Source: DATJZH01 sp052146815 (GTDB taxonomy: Bacteria > Actinomycetota > Actinomycetes > Streptosporangiales > Streptosporangiaceae). From it: DNA of 64,000 bases. The notes under the pieces are model-generated. The model was not told the DNA's origin, ran no database searches, and was given only the letters and a program-made list of their open reading frames with translations. The translations under genes and the position numbers were made by a program. The stretch is from assembly GCA_052146815.1 (NCBI GenBank), contig JBKQMG010000192.1, positions 27,398 through 91,397 on the forward strand. Reading direction: 5' to 3'. Below are positions 25,964-34,636 of this stretch, piece after piece. The first letter of the stretch is position 1. Every line of letters begins with the position of its first letter.

Positions 25964-26457
25964 CCGGCAAGGCGGAGGCGATAATGCTGCTCGGGCTTGC
26001 CGGTGCGCGGGTGAGGCGCGGGAAGGCCCTGCGGGCGCCATCTGAGTTGCTCGTAAAGCCGCACGGCGCGGGTATTGCCGGAATAGACGAGCAGCTGGGC
26101 GTCGCGATAGCCCGCCTCGGCGAGCTGCGCGCACAGGAATCGCAGCAGGCGCCGGGCGAGGCCGGCGCCCCAGAGGCCCGGCCGGACGCCGAGGTAGTGG
26201 ACCTCAGCCGACTTGGCCTGCATCCTTTGCTCCTGCGCGGCCAGCGGTGCCGCTACCGCGAACCCCGCGACTTGGCCGCGCTCGCCGACGGCGACCACGA
26301 GGAGGGCGCCGGGCCTGCCGAGAACAGCAGCGATGACGGGCCGGGAGACTTCCAGCGGTGCCACCTCAGGATCACCGTCGCGGGCCGCCGTCGCCTCCGC
26401 CCACACCTGCGCTGCGCCGTCGAGATGACGCCAGCTGCCGCGCAGAATCGTCGTCAC
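25960..26457 (-). CDS. GNAT family N-acetyltransferase
   Basis: A 165-residue acetyltransferase. The acetyl-CoA-binding part reads YLGVRPGLWGAGLARRLL, matching the V-x-P-x-x-x-G-x-G motif A (with W in the middle), followed by YSGNTRAVRLYEQLRWRPQG, the motif B region that is well kept in this family. GTG at 26457 chosen because homology begins with VTTILRGSW; upstream codons are Arg-rich and unlikely. Substrate unknown. Confidence 0.8.
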   Translation of the reverse strand: MTTILRGSWRHLDGAAQVWAEATAARDGDPEVAPLEVSRPVIAAVLGRPGALLVVAVGERGQVAGFAVAAPLAAQEQRMQAKSAEVHYLGVRPGLWGAGLARRLLRFLCAQLAEAGYRDAQLLVYSGNTRAVRLYEQLRWRPQGLPAPHPRTGKPEQHYRLRLAG

Positions 26458-26679
26458 GGCGCTGAATCTAGCTCCGGGCAGCCCAATTCGGTGCTCACCC
26501 GGGTCTGCCCGGCGGTCACGGCGGCGCTGGGCGGATGGGAGCGAGGCTGCGAGCATGGCGGGATGGGCATGCCGATAGCGCGGATCAAGGCGGCGCGAGC
26601 ACGAATATCGCTTGACAGCAGAACGCGATAGTACTTATTTTGCAGCTGCCAGCTTCCGGCTAGGGACGGGGCAGACGTT

Positions 26680-27888
26680 ATGGATGCGAGTGAGGCCCTC
26701 ACCGCGCTCAGCACCCCCGAAGGCCGGGCTGACCCCTACCCGCTGTATGCGGCCCTGCACGAGATCGGCGAGGTAATCGACGCCGGTCCCGGCAGCGTGC
26801 TGGCGGTCGGTTACGACGCCATCAGCTCCGTCCTTCGGGATCCCGGCTTCCGGGTCGCCGATGAATCACATTTCGACCAGGTCTTCCCTGGCTGGCGGAC
26901 GCAGCCCGTGCTCGTCCAGAGCAGGGACTGGATCCTGAACCTGAACCCGCCGCGGCACCAGCGAATCCGAAGCCTGATCGCCCGCACGTTCACTGCCCGG
27001 CGGATCGCCGCGCTGGAGCCCGCGATCGCCGCGATGGCCGACGATCTGCTCGATGCCATGGCGGACCGAGGCGCCGACGGCTCGGCCGTCGAGTTCATGC
27101 ATGACTTTGCCTACTTGCTGCCGGTCACCGTGATCTGCGAGCTGATCGGCATCCCGCGGGCTGACCGGGAAGGATTCCGGCCGATCGCGCGGGACCTGGC
27201 TGAAGTCTTCGAGCTGCACGACCTGGACACGCTGCCGGCGATCAACACCGCGGCAGCCGAACTGCTGGCCTACTTCTCCGCACTGGCCGCCAGGCGGCGC
27301 GCCAACCCTCGCGATGACCTGCTCAGCGACCTTCTGGCCGTCAGCCGCTCCGGCGACGGGAGGCTGACCGATACCGAGCTGCTGCGCAACCTGACGCTGC
27401 TGCTCGTCGCCGGCTTCGAGACAACGACAAACCTGCTGGGAAACGGGCTTCAGGTCATCCTGCAGGACCCGCCGGCCGGTGCAGCCGTCAGGGACGGGTC
27501 GGTTCCCCCTGCCGCATTCGTCGAGGAAGTACTGCGCTTCGACTCGCCGGTCCAGCTCACCAGCCGCATCGCCTACGACACGTCCGTGGCCGGGGTGCCG
27601 GTCTCGCCGGGAACAGAGGTGGTCACGCTGCTCGGGGCGGGAAACAGAGATCCGCACCGGTTCGCCAAGCCCGCCACGTTCGACCCGATGCGCCCGGACG
27701 GCGGCCCGCTCAGCTTCGGCGGCGGCGCGCATTTCTGCATCGGCGCCGCGCTGGCCCGGCTCGAAGGCGCCGTGGCGTTCCCCCGGCTGCTGGAGCGATT
27801 CCCGAGGATCGCCGCGGCCGGCCAGCCGGCGCGCCGGGACAGGCTGCTGCTGCGCGGCTTCGAGACACTCCCGGTCACGGTGGCCTAG
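26680..27888 (+). CDS. Cytochrome P450
   Basis: A 402-residue soluble bacterial P450. I-helix AGFETT (oxygen activation), K-helix EEVLR (ExxR), and heme loop FGGGAHFCIG with the cysteine ligand are complete. It belongs with actinobacterial CYP107-like enzymes, which hydroxylate or epoxidise secondary metabolites or xenobiotics. No ferredoxin or reductase gene is adjacent, so electrons must come from elsewhere. It is followed after 9 bp by the PTH2 gene, probably on the same transcript. The start is supported by a G-rich site before 26680. Confidence 0.92.
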   Translation: MDASEALTALSTPEGRADPYPLYAALHEIGEVIDAGPGSVLAVGYDAISSVLRDPGFRVADESHFDQVFPGWRTQPVLVQSRDWILNLNPPRHQRIRSLIARTFTARRIAALEPAIAAMADDLLDAMADRGADGSAVEFMHDFAYLLPVTVICELIGIPRADREGFRPIARDLAEVFELHDLDTLPAINTAAAELLAYFSALAARRRANPRDDLLSDLLAVSRSGDGRLTDTELLRNLTLLLVAGFETTTNLLGNGLQVILQDPPAGAAVRDGSVPPAAFVEEVLRFDSPVQLTSRIAYDTSVAGVPVSPGTEVVTLLGAGNRDPHRFAKPATFDPMRPDGGPLSFGGGAHFCIGAALARLEGAVAFPRLLERFPRIAAAGQPARRDRLLLRGFETLPVTVA

Positions 27889-27897
27889 CCTGCGGAC

Positions 27898-28245
27898 GTG
27901 GCGATGAAGCTGGTGCTGGTGGTCCGGGCTGACCTGGGCATGGGCCGGGGCAAGCTCGCCGCGCAGGTGGCCCACGCCGCGGTCGGGGCGGCTCTCGCCA
28001 GCTACGGCAGCGGCGACTTTACCGCCTGGCTCGCCGACGGCCAGCCCAAGGTGGTGCTGAAAGTCATGACCGCCGAGCAGCTGTCGCAGACCGCCCGGCA
28101 GGCGCACGAGGCCCGCCTGCCCGTCGAGGTCGTCCAGGACGCCGGCCGGACCCAACTCGTACCCGGCACGCTGACCTGCTGCGCGATCGGACCCGCCGAG
28201 GCCAGCCGGATCGATGCCATCACCGGCGGCCTGCCGCTGCTGTGA
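27898..28245 (+). CDS. Peptidyl-tRNA hydrolase, PTH2 (archaeal/eukaryotic) type
   Basis: A 115-residue protein with the PTH2 landmarks in order: LVLVVRADLGMGRGKLAAQV followed by AHAAVGAA (catalytic region), QPKVVLKV, and the GTLTCCAIGPA segment. It is the length of archaeal Pth2. PTH2 recycles peptidyl-tRNAs and is unrelated to the usual bacterial Pth. GTG 27898 or ATG 27904 may be the start. It is nine bases after the P450 gene and 68 bases before the GH76 gene. Confidence 0.82.
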   Translation: MAMKLVLVVRADLGMGRGKLAAQVAHAAVGAALASYGSGDFTAWLADGQPKVVLKVMTAEQLSQTARQAHEARLPVEVVQDAGRTQLVPGTLTCCAIGPAEASRIDAITGGLPLL

Positions 28246-28312
28246 CGCCCGAGGGCACGCCGGAGCGGCGCACGGAGCCCCGGCCGGTAGCCTGCCGTCA
28301 GGGAGGCATGGC

Positions 28313-29329
28313 ATGGCAGAGCCCGACTACCGCGGGTACGCGGCCGCGGGACTGAGCGCGCTGCAGCGCTGGTACCGCCCGCGGACCGGCCGGTGGAAGA
28401 CCACCGGCTGGTGGAACGCCGCCAACGCGCTGACCGCCGTGATCGCCTACATCCAGCGGACCGGGGACCATACCCACGCCGCGGTCGTTGAGACGACGTT
28501 CAGAGCCGCCGGGCGGCGGCACCGCGATTTCGTCAACAGCTACTACGACGACAACGGCTGGTGGGGCCTGGCCTGGATCGACGCCTTCGACCTCACCGGC
28601 GAGACTCGTTACCTCGACGCGGCCCGGATCATCTTTGCCCGCAGCCAGGCCGGCTGGGACGACACGTGCCGCGGCGGCCTCTGGTGGAACGCGGAGAGAA
28701 AGTACAAGAACGCGATCACCAACGAATTGTTTCTCACGCTCGCGGCACGTCTTCATCAGCGCGTGCCCGGCCACGGGGACTACCTGACCTGGGCGCTGCG
28801 GGAATGGGAGTGGTTCGGGTCCAGCGGGCTCATCGGCGCCCGCGGCCTGGTCAACGACGGGCTGACGGCCGCCTGCGAGAACAATGGCGGAATCACCTGG
28901 ACCTACAACCAGGGCGTCATTCTCGGCGGCCTGGCCGCCCTGCATCAGATCACCGGTGACATGGCCTACCTCGAGCAGGGCGAATCCATCGCCGACGCCG
29001 CACTGGACCAGCTGACCAGCCCGCCGTCAGCGACCTCGCCGGGCATCCTCGCCGAGCCGGGCGAAATAGCCACCGCGCGCAATGACCGGGACCGGCCGCA
29101 GTTCAAAGGCATCTTCGTGCGCAACCTCTACGACTTCTCCCGGCAGAGCAGCCGCACGGCCTACCCGGCGTTCATCCGCGCGAACGCCCGCTCCCTCTGG
29201 GCCAATGCCCGCAGCGCCCGCAATCAGTTCGGGCTGCACTGGGCGGGGCCATTCGACCAGGCGGACGCGGCACGGCAAAGCTCGGCGCTCGACGCGCTCA
29301 ACGCCGCTCTTTCACCTGCGCCGGGTTAG
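28313..29329 (+). CDS. Glycoside hydrolase family 76 (alpha-1,6-mannanase-like)
   Basis: A 338-residue (alpha/alpha)6-barrel protein. YYDDNGWWGLAWIDAFDLTG carries the Asp-Asp pair typical of GH76 catalytic centres, and CRGGLWWN, NAITNELFLTLAA and TYNQGVILGGLAALH are further family blocks. GH76 enzymes cut alpha-1,6-mannan. No signal peptide is present at the chosen ATG, which has AGGGAGG six bases before it, so it may act on intracellular or lipid-linked mannosides or be released otherwise. The 3' end overlaps the convergent small membrane gene by 18 bp. Confidence 0.85.
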   Translation: MAEPDYRGYAAAGLSALQRWYRPRTGRWKTTGWWNAANALTAVIAYIQRTGDHTHAAVVETTFRAAGRRHRDFVNSYYDDNGWWGLAWIDAFDLTGETRYLDAARIIFARSQAGWDDTCRGGLWWNAERKYKNAITNELFLTLAARLHQRVPGHGDYLTWALREWEWFGSSGLIGARGLVNDGLTAACENNGGITWTYNQGVILGGLAALHQITGDMAYLEQGESIADAALDQLTSPPSATSPGILAEPGEIATARNDRDRPQFKGIFVRNLYDFSRQSSRTAYPAFIRANARSLWANARSARNQFGLHWAGPFDQADAARQSSALDALNAALSPAPG

Positions 29330-29647
29330 GTGCTCTCCAGTGTGAGTGTCCCCGTCCTCGCCGGTGTGGTCACCGATGCCGTCAACCCGGTCCGGCCCCG
29401 GCGCCGGGCTGCCCGCCGCGGTGAGCGGCGGAAGGCTGATCGCCGGGATCACCGAGGTCAGCGACGCGCTCGCCTGCGCCGCTGCCCAGCGTTGCTCCTG
29501 CTGCTTGTCGACTCTCGCGGCGGCAGCCGCCAGCCGGTCGCTGATCACGTGAAGCCGGCGGGCCTTCGCGCGCGCCTTGCGAACGCGGTCGGCTCCGTAG
29601 AGCGCGAGCACCACACCGACAAAGACCGCGATGAGCAGGCCAGACAA
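29312..29647 (-). CDS. Small membrane protein with one N-terminal helix
   Basis: A 111-residue protein: one membrane helix (about 3-19, MSGLLIAVFVGVVLALYG), a very basic cytoplasmic stretch RVRKARAKARRL, a short coiled-coil-like part around KQQEQRWAAAQ, and a polar tail. No family recognised. TM-then-basic topology suggests the body is cytoplasmic. Confidence 0.55.
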   Translation of the reverse strand: MSGLLIAVFVGVVLALYGADRVRKARAKARRLHVISDRLAAAAARVDKQQEQRWAAAQASASLTSVIPAISLPPLTAAGSPAPGPDRVDGIGDHTGEDGDTHTGEHLTRRR

Positions 29648-29961
29648 TTTTCCCGCCCTTGACTGGGGAGCTTTCCGGACAACTCCAGCCTATGCGCGCC
29701 TGCTCGGGTACCTGGCCGGTCCTCGCCGTCGGCCGCCCTGGTGATCCCTGCCGCCGGGCAGGCGTATCCGCCGGTGAGACCGCGGTCAGCAGGAGACCCG
29801 TGCGACGAGATCACCGCATGGCGCACGAGATGAGAGCGCACGGAATACAACGGCAGCTGCGGCGGCTGCCTCCGTGGTAGGTGCCTGGCCCTGGGGGGCT
29901 CTGGGGGACGTCAGCGTGCGGCGCCCGCCAGTGGCGGGTGCCCTGATCCGAGGGAGCAGAT
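29648..29961. other. Intergenic region upstream of ohr-like gene
   Basis: 314 bp between the divergent small membrane gene and the Ohr-like gene, with no convincing coding frame. It must hold both promoters; I see no clear operator, and no MarR-type ohrR gene is adjacent. Confidence 0.4.
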
Positions 29962-30390
29962 ATGACCACCCAGCTGAACAAGCCCCTGTCAACGGCAACG
30001 GCAACGGCAACCGGCGGACGGGACGGCCACGCGACGTCCGACGACGGGATTCTCGACCTGGACCTGAAGCCGCCCAAGGAGATGGGCGGACCGGGCGGTG
30101 CGGCCAACCCCGAGCAGCTGTTCGCCGCAGGCTACGCGGCCTGCTTCCAGAGCGCGCTCGGCGTGGTGGGACGACGCGAGAAAGTAGACACCAGCCAGTC
30201 AACGGTCGAGGCGGACGTCACGATCGGCCCGGTTCCCGGCGGCGGGTACGGACTGGCGGTCGCGATCCGGGTGCCAATCCCTGGAGCGGATCCGGCTCAG
30301 GCCCGCGCGCTGGCCGAGGCGGCGCATCAGGTCTGCCCCTACTCCAACGCGACACGCGGCAACATTGACGTCGCCCTCGGGGTCGGCTGA
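29962..30390 (+). CDS. ohr: Organic hydroperoxide resistance protein (Ohr/OsmC family)
   Basis: A 142-residue thiol peroxidase. The two redox cysteines are in AAGYAACFQSAL and QVCPYSNATRGN, and the start of the domain reads TATATATGGRDG, diagnostic of Ohr rather than OsmC. It reduces organic and lipid hydroperoxides in the cytoplasm, normally using lipoylated proteins as electron donor. The first dozen residues include a short CAACGG hexamer repeat at DNA level (about 29988-30010). A GAGGGAGCA site precedes the ATG. Confidence 0.92.
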   Translation: MTTQLNKPLSTATATATGGRDGHATSDDGILDLDLKPPKEMGGPGGAANPEQLFAAGYAACFQSALGVVGRREKVDTSQSTVEADVTIGPVPGGGYGLAVAIRVPIPGADPAQARALAEAAHQVCPYSNATRGNIDVALGVG

Positions 30391-30472
30391 CCTGGCCTGA
30401 CGTTCTGCGCGGGCTCTGCGGAAACGAGGCAGGAATGCGCGAGCGGGACGGGGCGGCGGGGGTGAGGGGCCA

Positions 30473-30904
30473 GTGACAGCGCGGCCGCCCCTGGCCGAGC
30501 AGCTGGACCTCATGCCGCATCCCGAGGGCGGCTGGTACCGGGAGACCTGGCGGTCACCGGTGTCCTTCCGGCCCGGCGGTTACGAGGGCCCGCGCAGCGC
30601 GGCGACCGCCATTTACTTCCTGCTGCACCCGGGCGAGCAGTCACGCTGGCATGTGGTGCGGTCTGACGAGCTGTGGCTCTGGCACAAGGGCGGCCCGCTG
30701 GATCTGCGCACCGGCGGCGACGGCGACCAGCCCGTCGCCGGGGCACAGGTCCTGCTCGGCGGTGACGTCGGCGCCGGTGAGCGCCCGCAGGTTCTCATCC
30801 CCGGCGGCGTTTGGCAGTGCGCGGCGCCGGCCGCCCGTGAGCCGGTCCTGGTCAGCTGCGTCGTAGCACCCGGGTTCGACTTCGCCGATTTCCGCCTGCA
30901 CTGA
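30473..30904 (+). CDS. Cupin_5 (DUF985) family protein
   Basis: A 143-residue cupin. LMPHPEGGWYRETWRS, AIYFLLHPGEQSRWHVVRSD-type and ELWLWHKGGPL motifs are the DUF985 pattern, and VLIPGGVWQCA is the second cupin motif. Members are small beta-barrels thought to bind sugar-like or acidic small molecules; function is unproven. It starts with GTG five bases after GAGGGG, 82 bp after the ohr-like gene, possibly on the same transcript. Confidence 0.85.
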   Translation: MTARPPLAEQLDLMPHPEGGWYRETWRSPVSFRPGGYEGPRSAATAIYFLLHPGEQSRWHVVRSDELWLWHKGGPLDLRTGGDGDQPVAGAQVLLGGDVGAGERPQVLIPGGVWQCAAPAAREPVLVSCVVAPGFDFADFRLH

Positions 30905-30986
30905 TCCGCGGCTGCACTGATCCGCGAGGCCCGGCGAGAGCAGCGCCGCGCAGCTCAGCCCTGGCCCGCGGAAACGGGCGAGGGTC

Positions 30987-31721
30987 TCAGCCGCCGGCCG
31001 TCAGCTCAGGGGGCTTTGGCGCGCCGGCGCCGATCTCGGTCTTGAGCGCGTCCAGCTCCTTGTCCACCTCGGCGGCCGACCCGGCCTCGTCGAGCTCCTT
31101 CTGAATGTCGTCGGTGTCCCCGCCGACGTCTTCGAGCACCCCGGACTGGATGAGCTCGTCGACGGCCCCGGCGCGCGCCTGCATCTGGGCGATCTTGTCC
31201 TGGGCGCGCTGGAGCTCGGCGCCGGAGTCGCCGAAGGTCGTGGAGATGCCCGCCGCGGTCTCGTCCACCGAGCTCTCGGCCTTGGCCGCCGTGTACTGGG
31301 CCTTCAGCACTTCTTTCTGCGTCCGGAAGTCATTCACTCTCTTCTGCAGGACAGCGAGCGTCTGCTCGAGTTTCTGCTCCTGCTCGGTGAGCTGCTGATG
31401 CTGGGGCTCCATCGCGGCGATCTGAGCCTGCGTGGCGGCCTTGCGCGACAGCGCCTCCTTGGCCAGGTCTTCGTTGCCCTGCGAGAGGGCAGCCCTGGCC
31501 TGATCCTGAAGGTGGTCCGCCGTGTGCTGAAGCTGCTGCTCCTGCAGTTCGATCTGCTTGCGTGACGCCGCGATGTCCACCAGGCCCCGGCGGACCTGAG
31601 TGATCTGGTCGAGCATCTGCTCGTAAGACAGATCAAGCATCTCGTCGGGCTTCTCGGCGGCATCGAGAGCCTTGTTGGCCTTGGCCTGCACTATCTCGTG
31701 AGCACGCTGGAAAAGACTCAT
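30987..31721 (-). CDS. pspA: PspA/IM30 family membrane-stress protein
   Basis: A 244-residue, almost wholly coiled-coil protein: MSLFQRAHEIVQAKANKALD opening, then long Gln/Glu/Lys-rich heptads (about 25-190). This is the PspA/Vipp1/LiaH ESCRT-III-like family that coats and repairs the inner membrane under envelope stress. ATG at 31721 is preceded by GAGGAGC; a longer frame from 31754 is not needed. Upstream on the same strand lies a dead FtsX-type permease gene. Confidence 0.9.
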   Translation of the reverse strand: MSLFQRAHEIVQAKANKALDAAEKPDEMLDLSYEQMLDQITQVRRGLVDIAASRKQIELQEQQLQHTADHLQDQARAALSQGNEDLAKEALSRKAATQAQIAAMEPQHQQLTEQEQKLEQTLAVLQKRVNDFRTQKEVLKAQYTAAKAESSVDETAAGISTTFGDSGAELQRAQDKIAQMQARAGAVDELIQSGVLEDVGGDTDDIQKELDEAGSAAEVDKELDALKTEIGAGAPKPPELTAGG

Positions 31722-31864
31722 GCCGATCTGCTCCTCGCCGATCGCGGGCGGCACCCGAGCGGGCGCCGTCTAGGCGGGCCGGCGGGCGGTCAGCGCTCGC
31801 GCCGGCTCCGGTGGTCCGAGGCTACCGCTGCCCGGCGCCGCTCGCCGGATGCGCTGGGCGCGTC

Positions 31865-32290
31865 CTATTCGGGTACGCCGATAGCCTCCGTGGGCGGGAT
31901 GCGGATTATCCGGCGGATCGGCAGCACGGTCCCGCCCATGGCGAGGAGCATGGCGCCCGCGAGGACCGTGATCCAGCCTGATGGCGGGATGTAGGGGACG
32001 GGGCTTCCGGTCGCCCCGTTCACCATCGGGACGAGCGTCACGGCGGCGATGATCCCGCCCCCCAGGAGGGCAAGCCCGAGCAAGACGGCCTGCTCGATGC
32101 GCACCATGCGCAGCAGCTGGCCCCTGGTGGCTCCGGCGCCGGAGCACGGCGAGTTCCCGGCGTCGCGCGAATGCGGCGGTGGCGAGCGTGTTGAGCGCGG
32201 CAATCACCACGTAGACGAGCAGGACAGTCACGATGGTGTGGATGGACCAGATGTTTGCGGCGGTAATGCCGCCTCGCCCGTTCCGCCTGG
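31865..32290 (-). pseudogene. FtsX-type ABC permease, C-terminal remnant with frameshift
   Basis: Two adjoining frames make up the end of a MacB/FtsX permease: ANIWSIHTIVTVLLVYVVIA followed by ALNTLATAAFARRRELAVLR in one frame, then GATRGQLLRMVRIEQAVLLG with two further membrane segments and RRIIRIPPTEAIGV in another, ending at 31865. The switch lies near 32130 at a cluster of G/C bases. The first several hundred residues are absent. It is not functional. Confidence 0.75.
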
Positions 32291-32746
32291 CCGCCCGTAA
32301 TTCCCGCGGCGCGCCTGTATCTGACGCTGGCTTCATCACTCCGCAGAGGCAAGGCCGCAATCGGCCTGCTGGCAAAGACGCGGCGCCGGCACAAGGCCCG
32401 GCGTAGCCCACGCGGGCGTACAGGGCGCCGCGCCGGCCAGCCCATCAAGGCAGAAGTCGGCGGGTCCGATAGATGCCGCAGAATTCGCACGGTCGCGTGG
32501 GCGCATCCCGACCTCGGAGACGAGCGGGAATGCGAGCCGGCCGACTGGTGGCAGTGGTCGCAGAACAAGACCTGGAGCACGGCCCCGCCGCGATGACGTA
32601 ACCGCTTCCCCGCAGCGACTGGAGTCCCGCGGGAGCACATCGAGTACTCCTTCGAGTGCGATCATTCATCAGGCGACCGCGTTGGCCCTAGCCGGCACGT
32701 CAGAGCTGGCCAATCATGTGGTCATGGTTGCTTCTCAGGACAGGGT
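32291..32746. other. Gene-poor stretch between the FtsX remnant and the beta-helix gene
   Basis: 456 bp without a gene I can support. Minus-strand frames are open but have no family resemblance. Probably eroded sequence plus the promoter of the gene at 32747. Confidence 0.4.
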
Positions 32747-34582
32747 ATGGCAGCAGTTGAGAATGACGGCCACATCCGGCAGCGGGCCGGGCGAGCGGAT
32801 ATGACCGCGCCCGGGCCGTCCGCCGGAAGCAGCAGCGGGCTGGACTGGATCAACGCCACCGGCTACGGCGCCGACCCTACCGGCGCCGCCGATTCGACCG
32901 CCGCGATCCAGGCTGCGTTAGAAGCGGCCAAGGCGGGACAGACCGTCTACCTGCCGACCGGTACTTACACCACCTCCAGCCCGATTGCCATTCCTCCGTA
33001 CGCATGCCTGGCCGGCTCGCCGGGAACTGCCGTCATGGGCTCGGTGGCCGCGGGCTCGGTCCTCCAGCCGACCGCCAGCTTCGCCAGCGGATCATGGGGC
33101 ATCGCCACAGTAATCATCATTCCGGATCAGGAAGCAGGCGGCTATCCGGTCCAGGCTTACGAAGAGCACATTCAGAACATCATGGTCGACGGCTCTCGCC
33201 TGGCCGCCGGCTCGGATGTCGCCGGGATCACCCTTTTCGGCGCGGTGGGCCGGACCAGCCTGCGGGACGTCCTTATCTACAGAGTCACCGGGTGGGGATT
33301 CCAGGATGCCGAGAATCCCGTCAGCTCCGGGATACCAGGGCAGCTGCGTGCCTTCAACGTCCATGCCCGGCAATGCGGGTCCAGCGCGCAGGGCACCGGC
33401 GGGTTCAGCGTGCACGATTCCGATTCTGAATGGCTGTACTCATCGGCCTACAACTGCGGGTCCTACGGCTTTTCCATCAGGGATTCCTACGACAGCCTAT
33501 TCAACCAGTGCCACGCCGAACACTGCGGCGCGGACCAGTTCTTCTACACCGCCAGCTACAACAACTCACACGCGGATGCGGGCGGCATCACTTTCGAGGC
33601 GTGCAGCGTCGACGGCGGCGCCGGCCACGGCTTCCATCTGCACGCCACCGCTTTCCCGGTGCCGCCGGTCAACATCGTGGGCGGCTACATCCGGCGGCCA
33701 GGCACCGCATCCAGCGACGGCGGCTGGGCCGGCGTCTGCGTCGACGGCTACTTCGGCCCGGTGAACCTCGACGGCGTCCAGGTGTATCCCGGGCTGCAAG
33801 ACGGCGGAGCCGGATTCAATTCGCCGCAGTACGGGCTGAGCTGCGTGAACAATGGCGCAGCCACCACCAGCGTCACGGTGTCGGGCGGCGTGCTGGACGG
33901 CGCTGCCGAGGGCATCCACAGTGACGGGACCGCCAGGACCGTATCGATCAGCCCGGACACCACGTTCGGCGCCGGGCAGGGCGCACGCACGCAGTTGGTC
34001 ACCCCCGGCGTGGCGCTGCAGGCAGCACGCAGCGCGCAGCTATTACCCATGGACCCGCTGCTCGCGACGCAGGCAACAGGATGCCTGGCCACCACGTACG
34101 ACCGGGCCCTGGCCGGGGGCTCCTTCTCCCCCGTCAGCGGGACGGCCTACTACCGGCTGATCTGGCTGGTCGCCGGCGTGCCGGTCAGCCAGGTCAACAT
34201 GTGGGTGACCGGCACCGCCAAGTCCGGCGGCACGCACGGCTGGGTGGCGATCGTTAGCGTCGCCAGCGGGAAGGTCGTCGCGGTGTCTGCCGACCAGACC
34301 GACGCGGCGGCAGCCTGGGGCAAGGCTGACGCTCCGGCGGGCATTTCGCTGTCCTCGCCCTACACCCCGGCGCTGACCGGAACCTACTACGTCGGCTTCA
34401 TGGTGGCCGCGACCGTCATGCCGACGGTCGCCGCCGCCGACCGCGCCGGCGGTCCCCCGGCGGACTTGGCCCCGGCCTGCTGCGTGCTGGGCGGCACCAG
34501 GCTCACGGCGCCGCCGGCGGTGGGCTCGGCCGTCGCGCCGAGGGAACCCGCGGGCGGCGACATCTACTTCTGGCTGAGCTGA
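32747..34582 (+). CDS. Pectate-lyase-3/GH28-like right-handed beta-helix protein
   Basis: A 611-residue protein. LDWINATGYGADPTGAADST followed by AAIQAALEAAKAGQTVYLPTG is the classic opening of Pectate_lyase_3/phage tail-spike-type beta-helices. Irregular helix rungs continue to about residue 415 (RDVLIYRVTGWGFQD, GGITFEACSVDGG, SVTVSGGVLDGAAEGI). The last 180 residues form a separate domain with SPVSGTAYYRLIWLVAGVP and TYYVGFMVAAT, reminiscent of C-terminal binding modules. No signal peptide is seen, unlike a typical secreted lyase, which raises the option of a phage- or tailocin-derived spike. Catalytic residues are not identifiable. The start may be 32747 or the Met at 32801. Confidence 0.7.
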   Translation: MAAVENDGHIRQRAGRADMTAPGPSAGSSSGLDWINATGYGADPTGAADSTAAIQAALEAAKAGQTVYLPTGTYTTSSPIAIPPYACLAGSPGTAVMGSVAAGSVLQPTASFASGSWGIATVIIIPDQEAGGYPVQAYEEHIQNIMVDGSRLAAGSDVAGITLFGAVGRTSLRDVLIYRVTGWGFQDAENPVSSGIPGQLRAFNVHARQCGSSAQGTGGFSVHDSDSEWLYSSAYNCGSYGFSIRDSYDSLFNQCHAEHCGADQFFYTASYNNSHADAGGITFEACSVDGGAGHGFHLHATAFPVPPVNIVGGYIRRPGTASSDGGWAGVCVDGYFGPVNLDGVQVYPGLQDGGAGFNSPQYGLSCVNNGAATTSVTVSGGVLDGAAEGIHSDGTARTVSISPDTTFGAGQGARTQLVTPGVALQAARSAQLLPMDPLLATQATGCLATTYDRALAGGSFSPVSGTAYYRLIWLVAGVPVSQVNMWVTGTAKSGGTHGWVAIVSVASGKVVAVSADQTDAAAAWGKADAPAGISLSSPYTPALTGTYYVGFMVAATVMPTVAAADRAGGPPADLAPACCVLGGTRLTAPPAVGSAVAPREPAGGDIYFWLS

Positions 34583-34636
34583 TCTTGCGGCTGCGCTGAG
34601 GTCCGAGGGCACGCCGGGGCACCGGGCGCCGCTGCG

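Noticed and set aside
26866..28314. A 482-codon minus-strand open frame
   Set aside because: Antisense of the P450 and PTH2 genes, both of which have complete family motifs.
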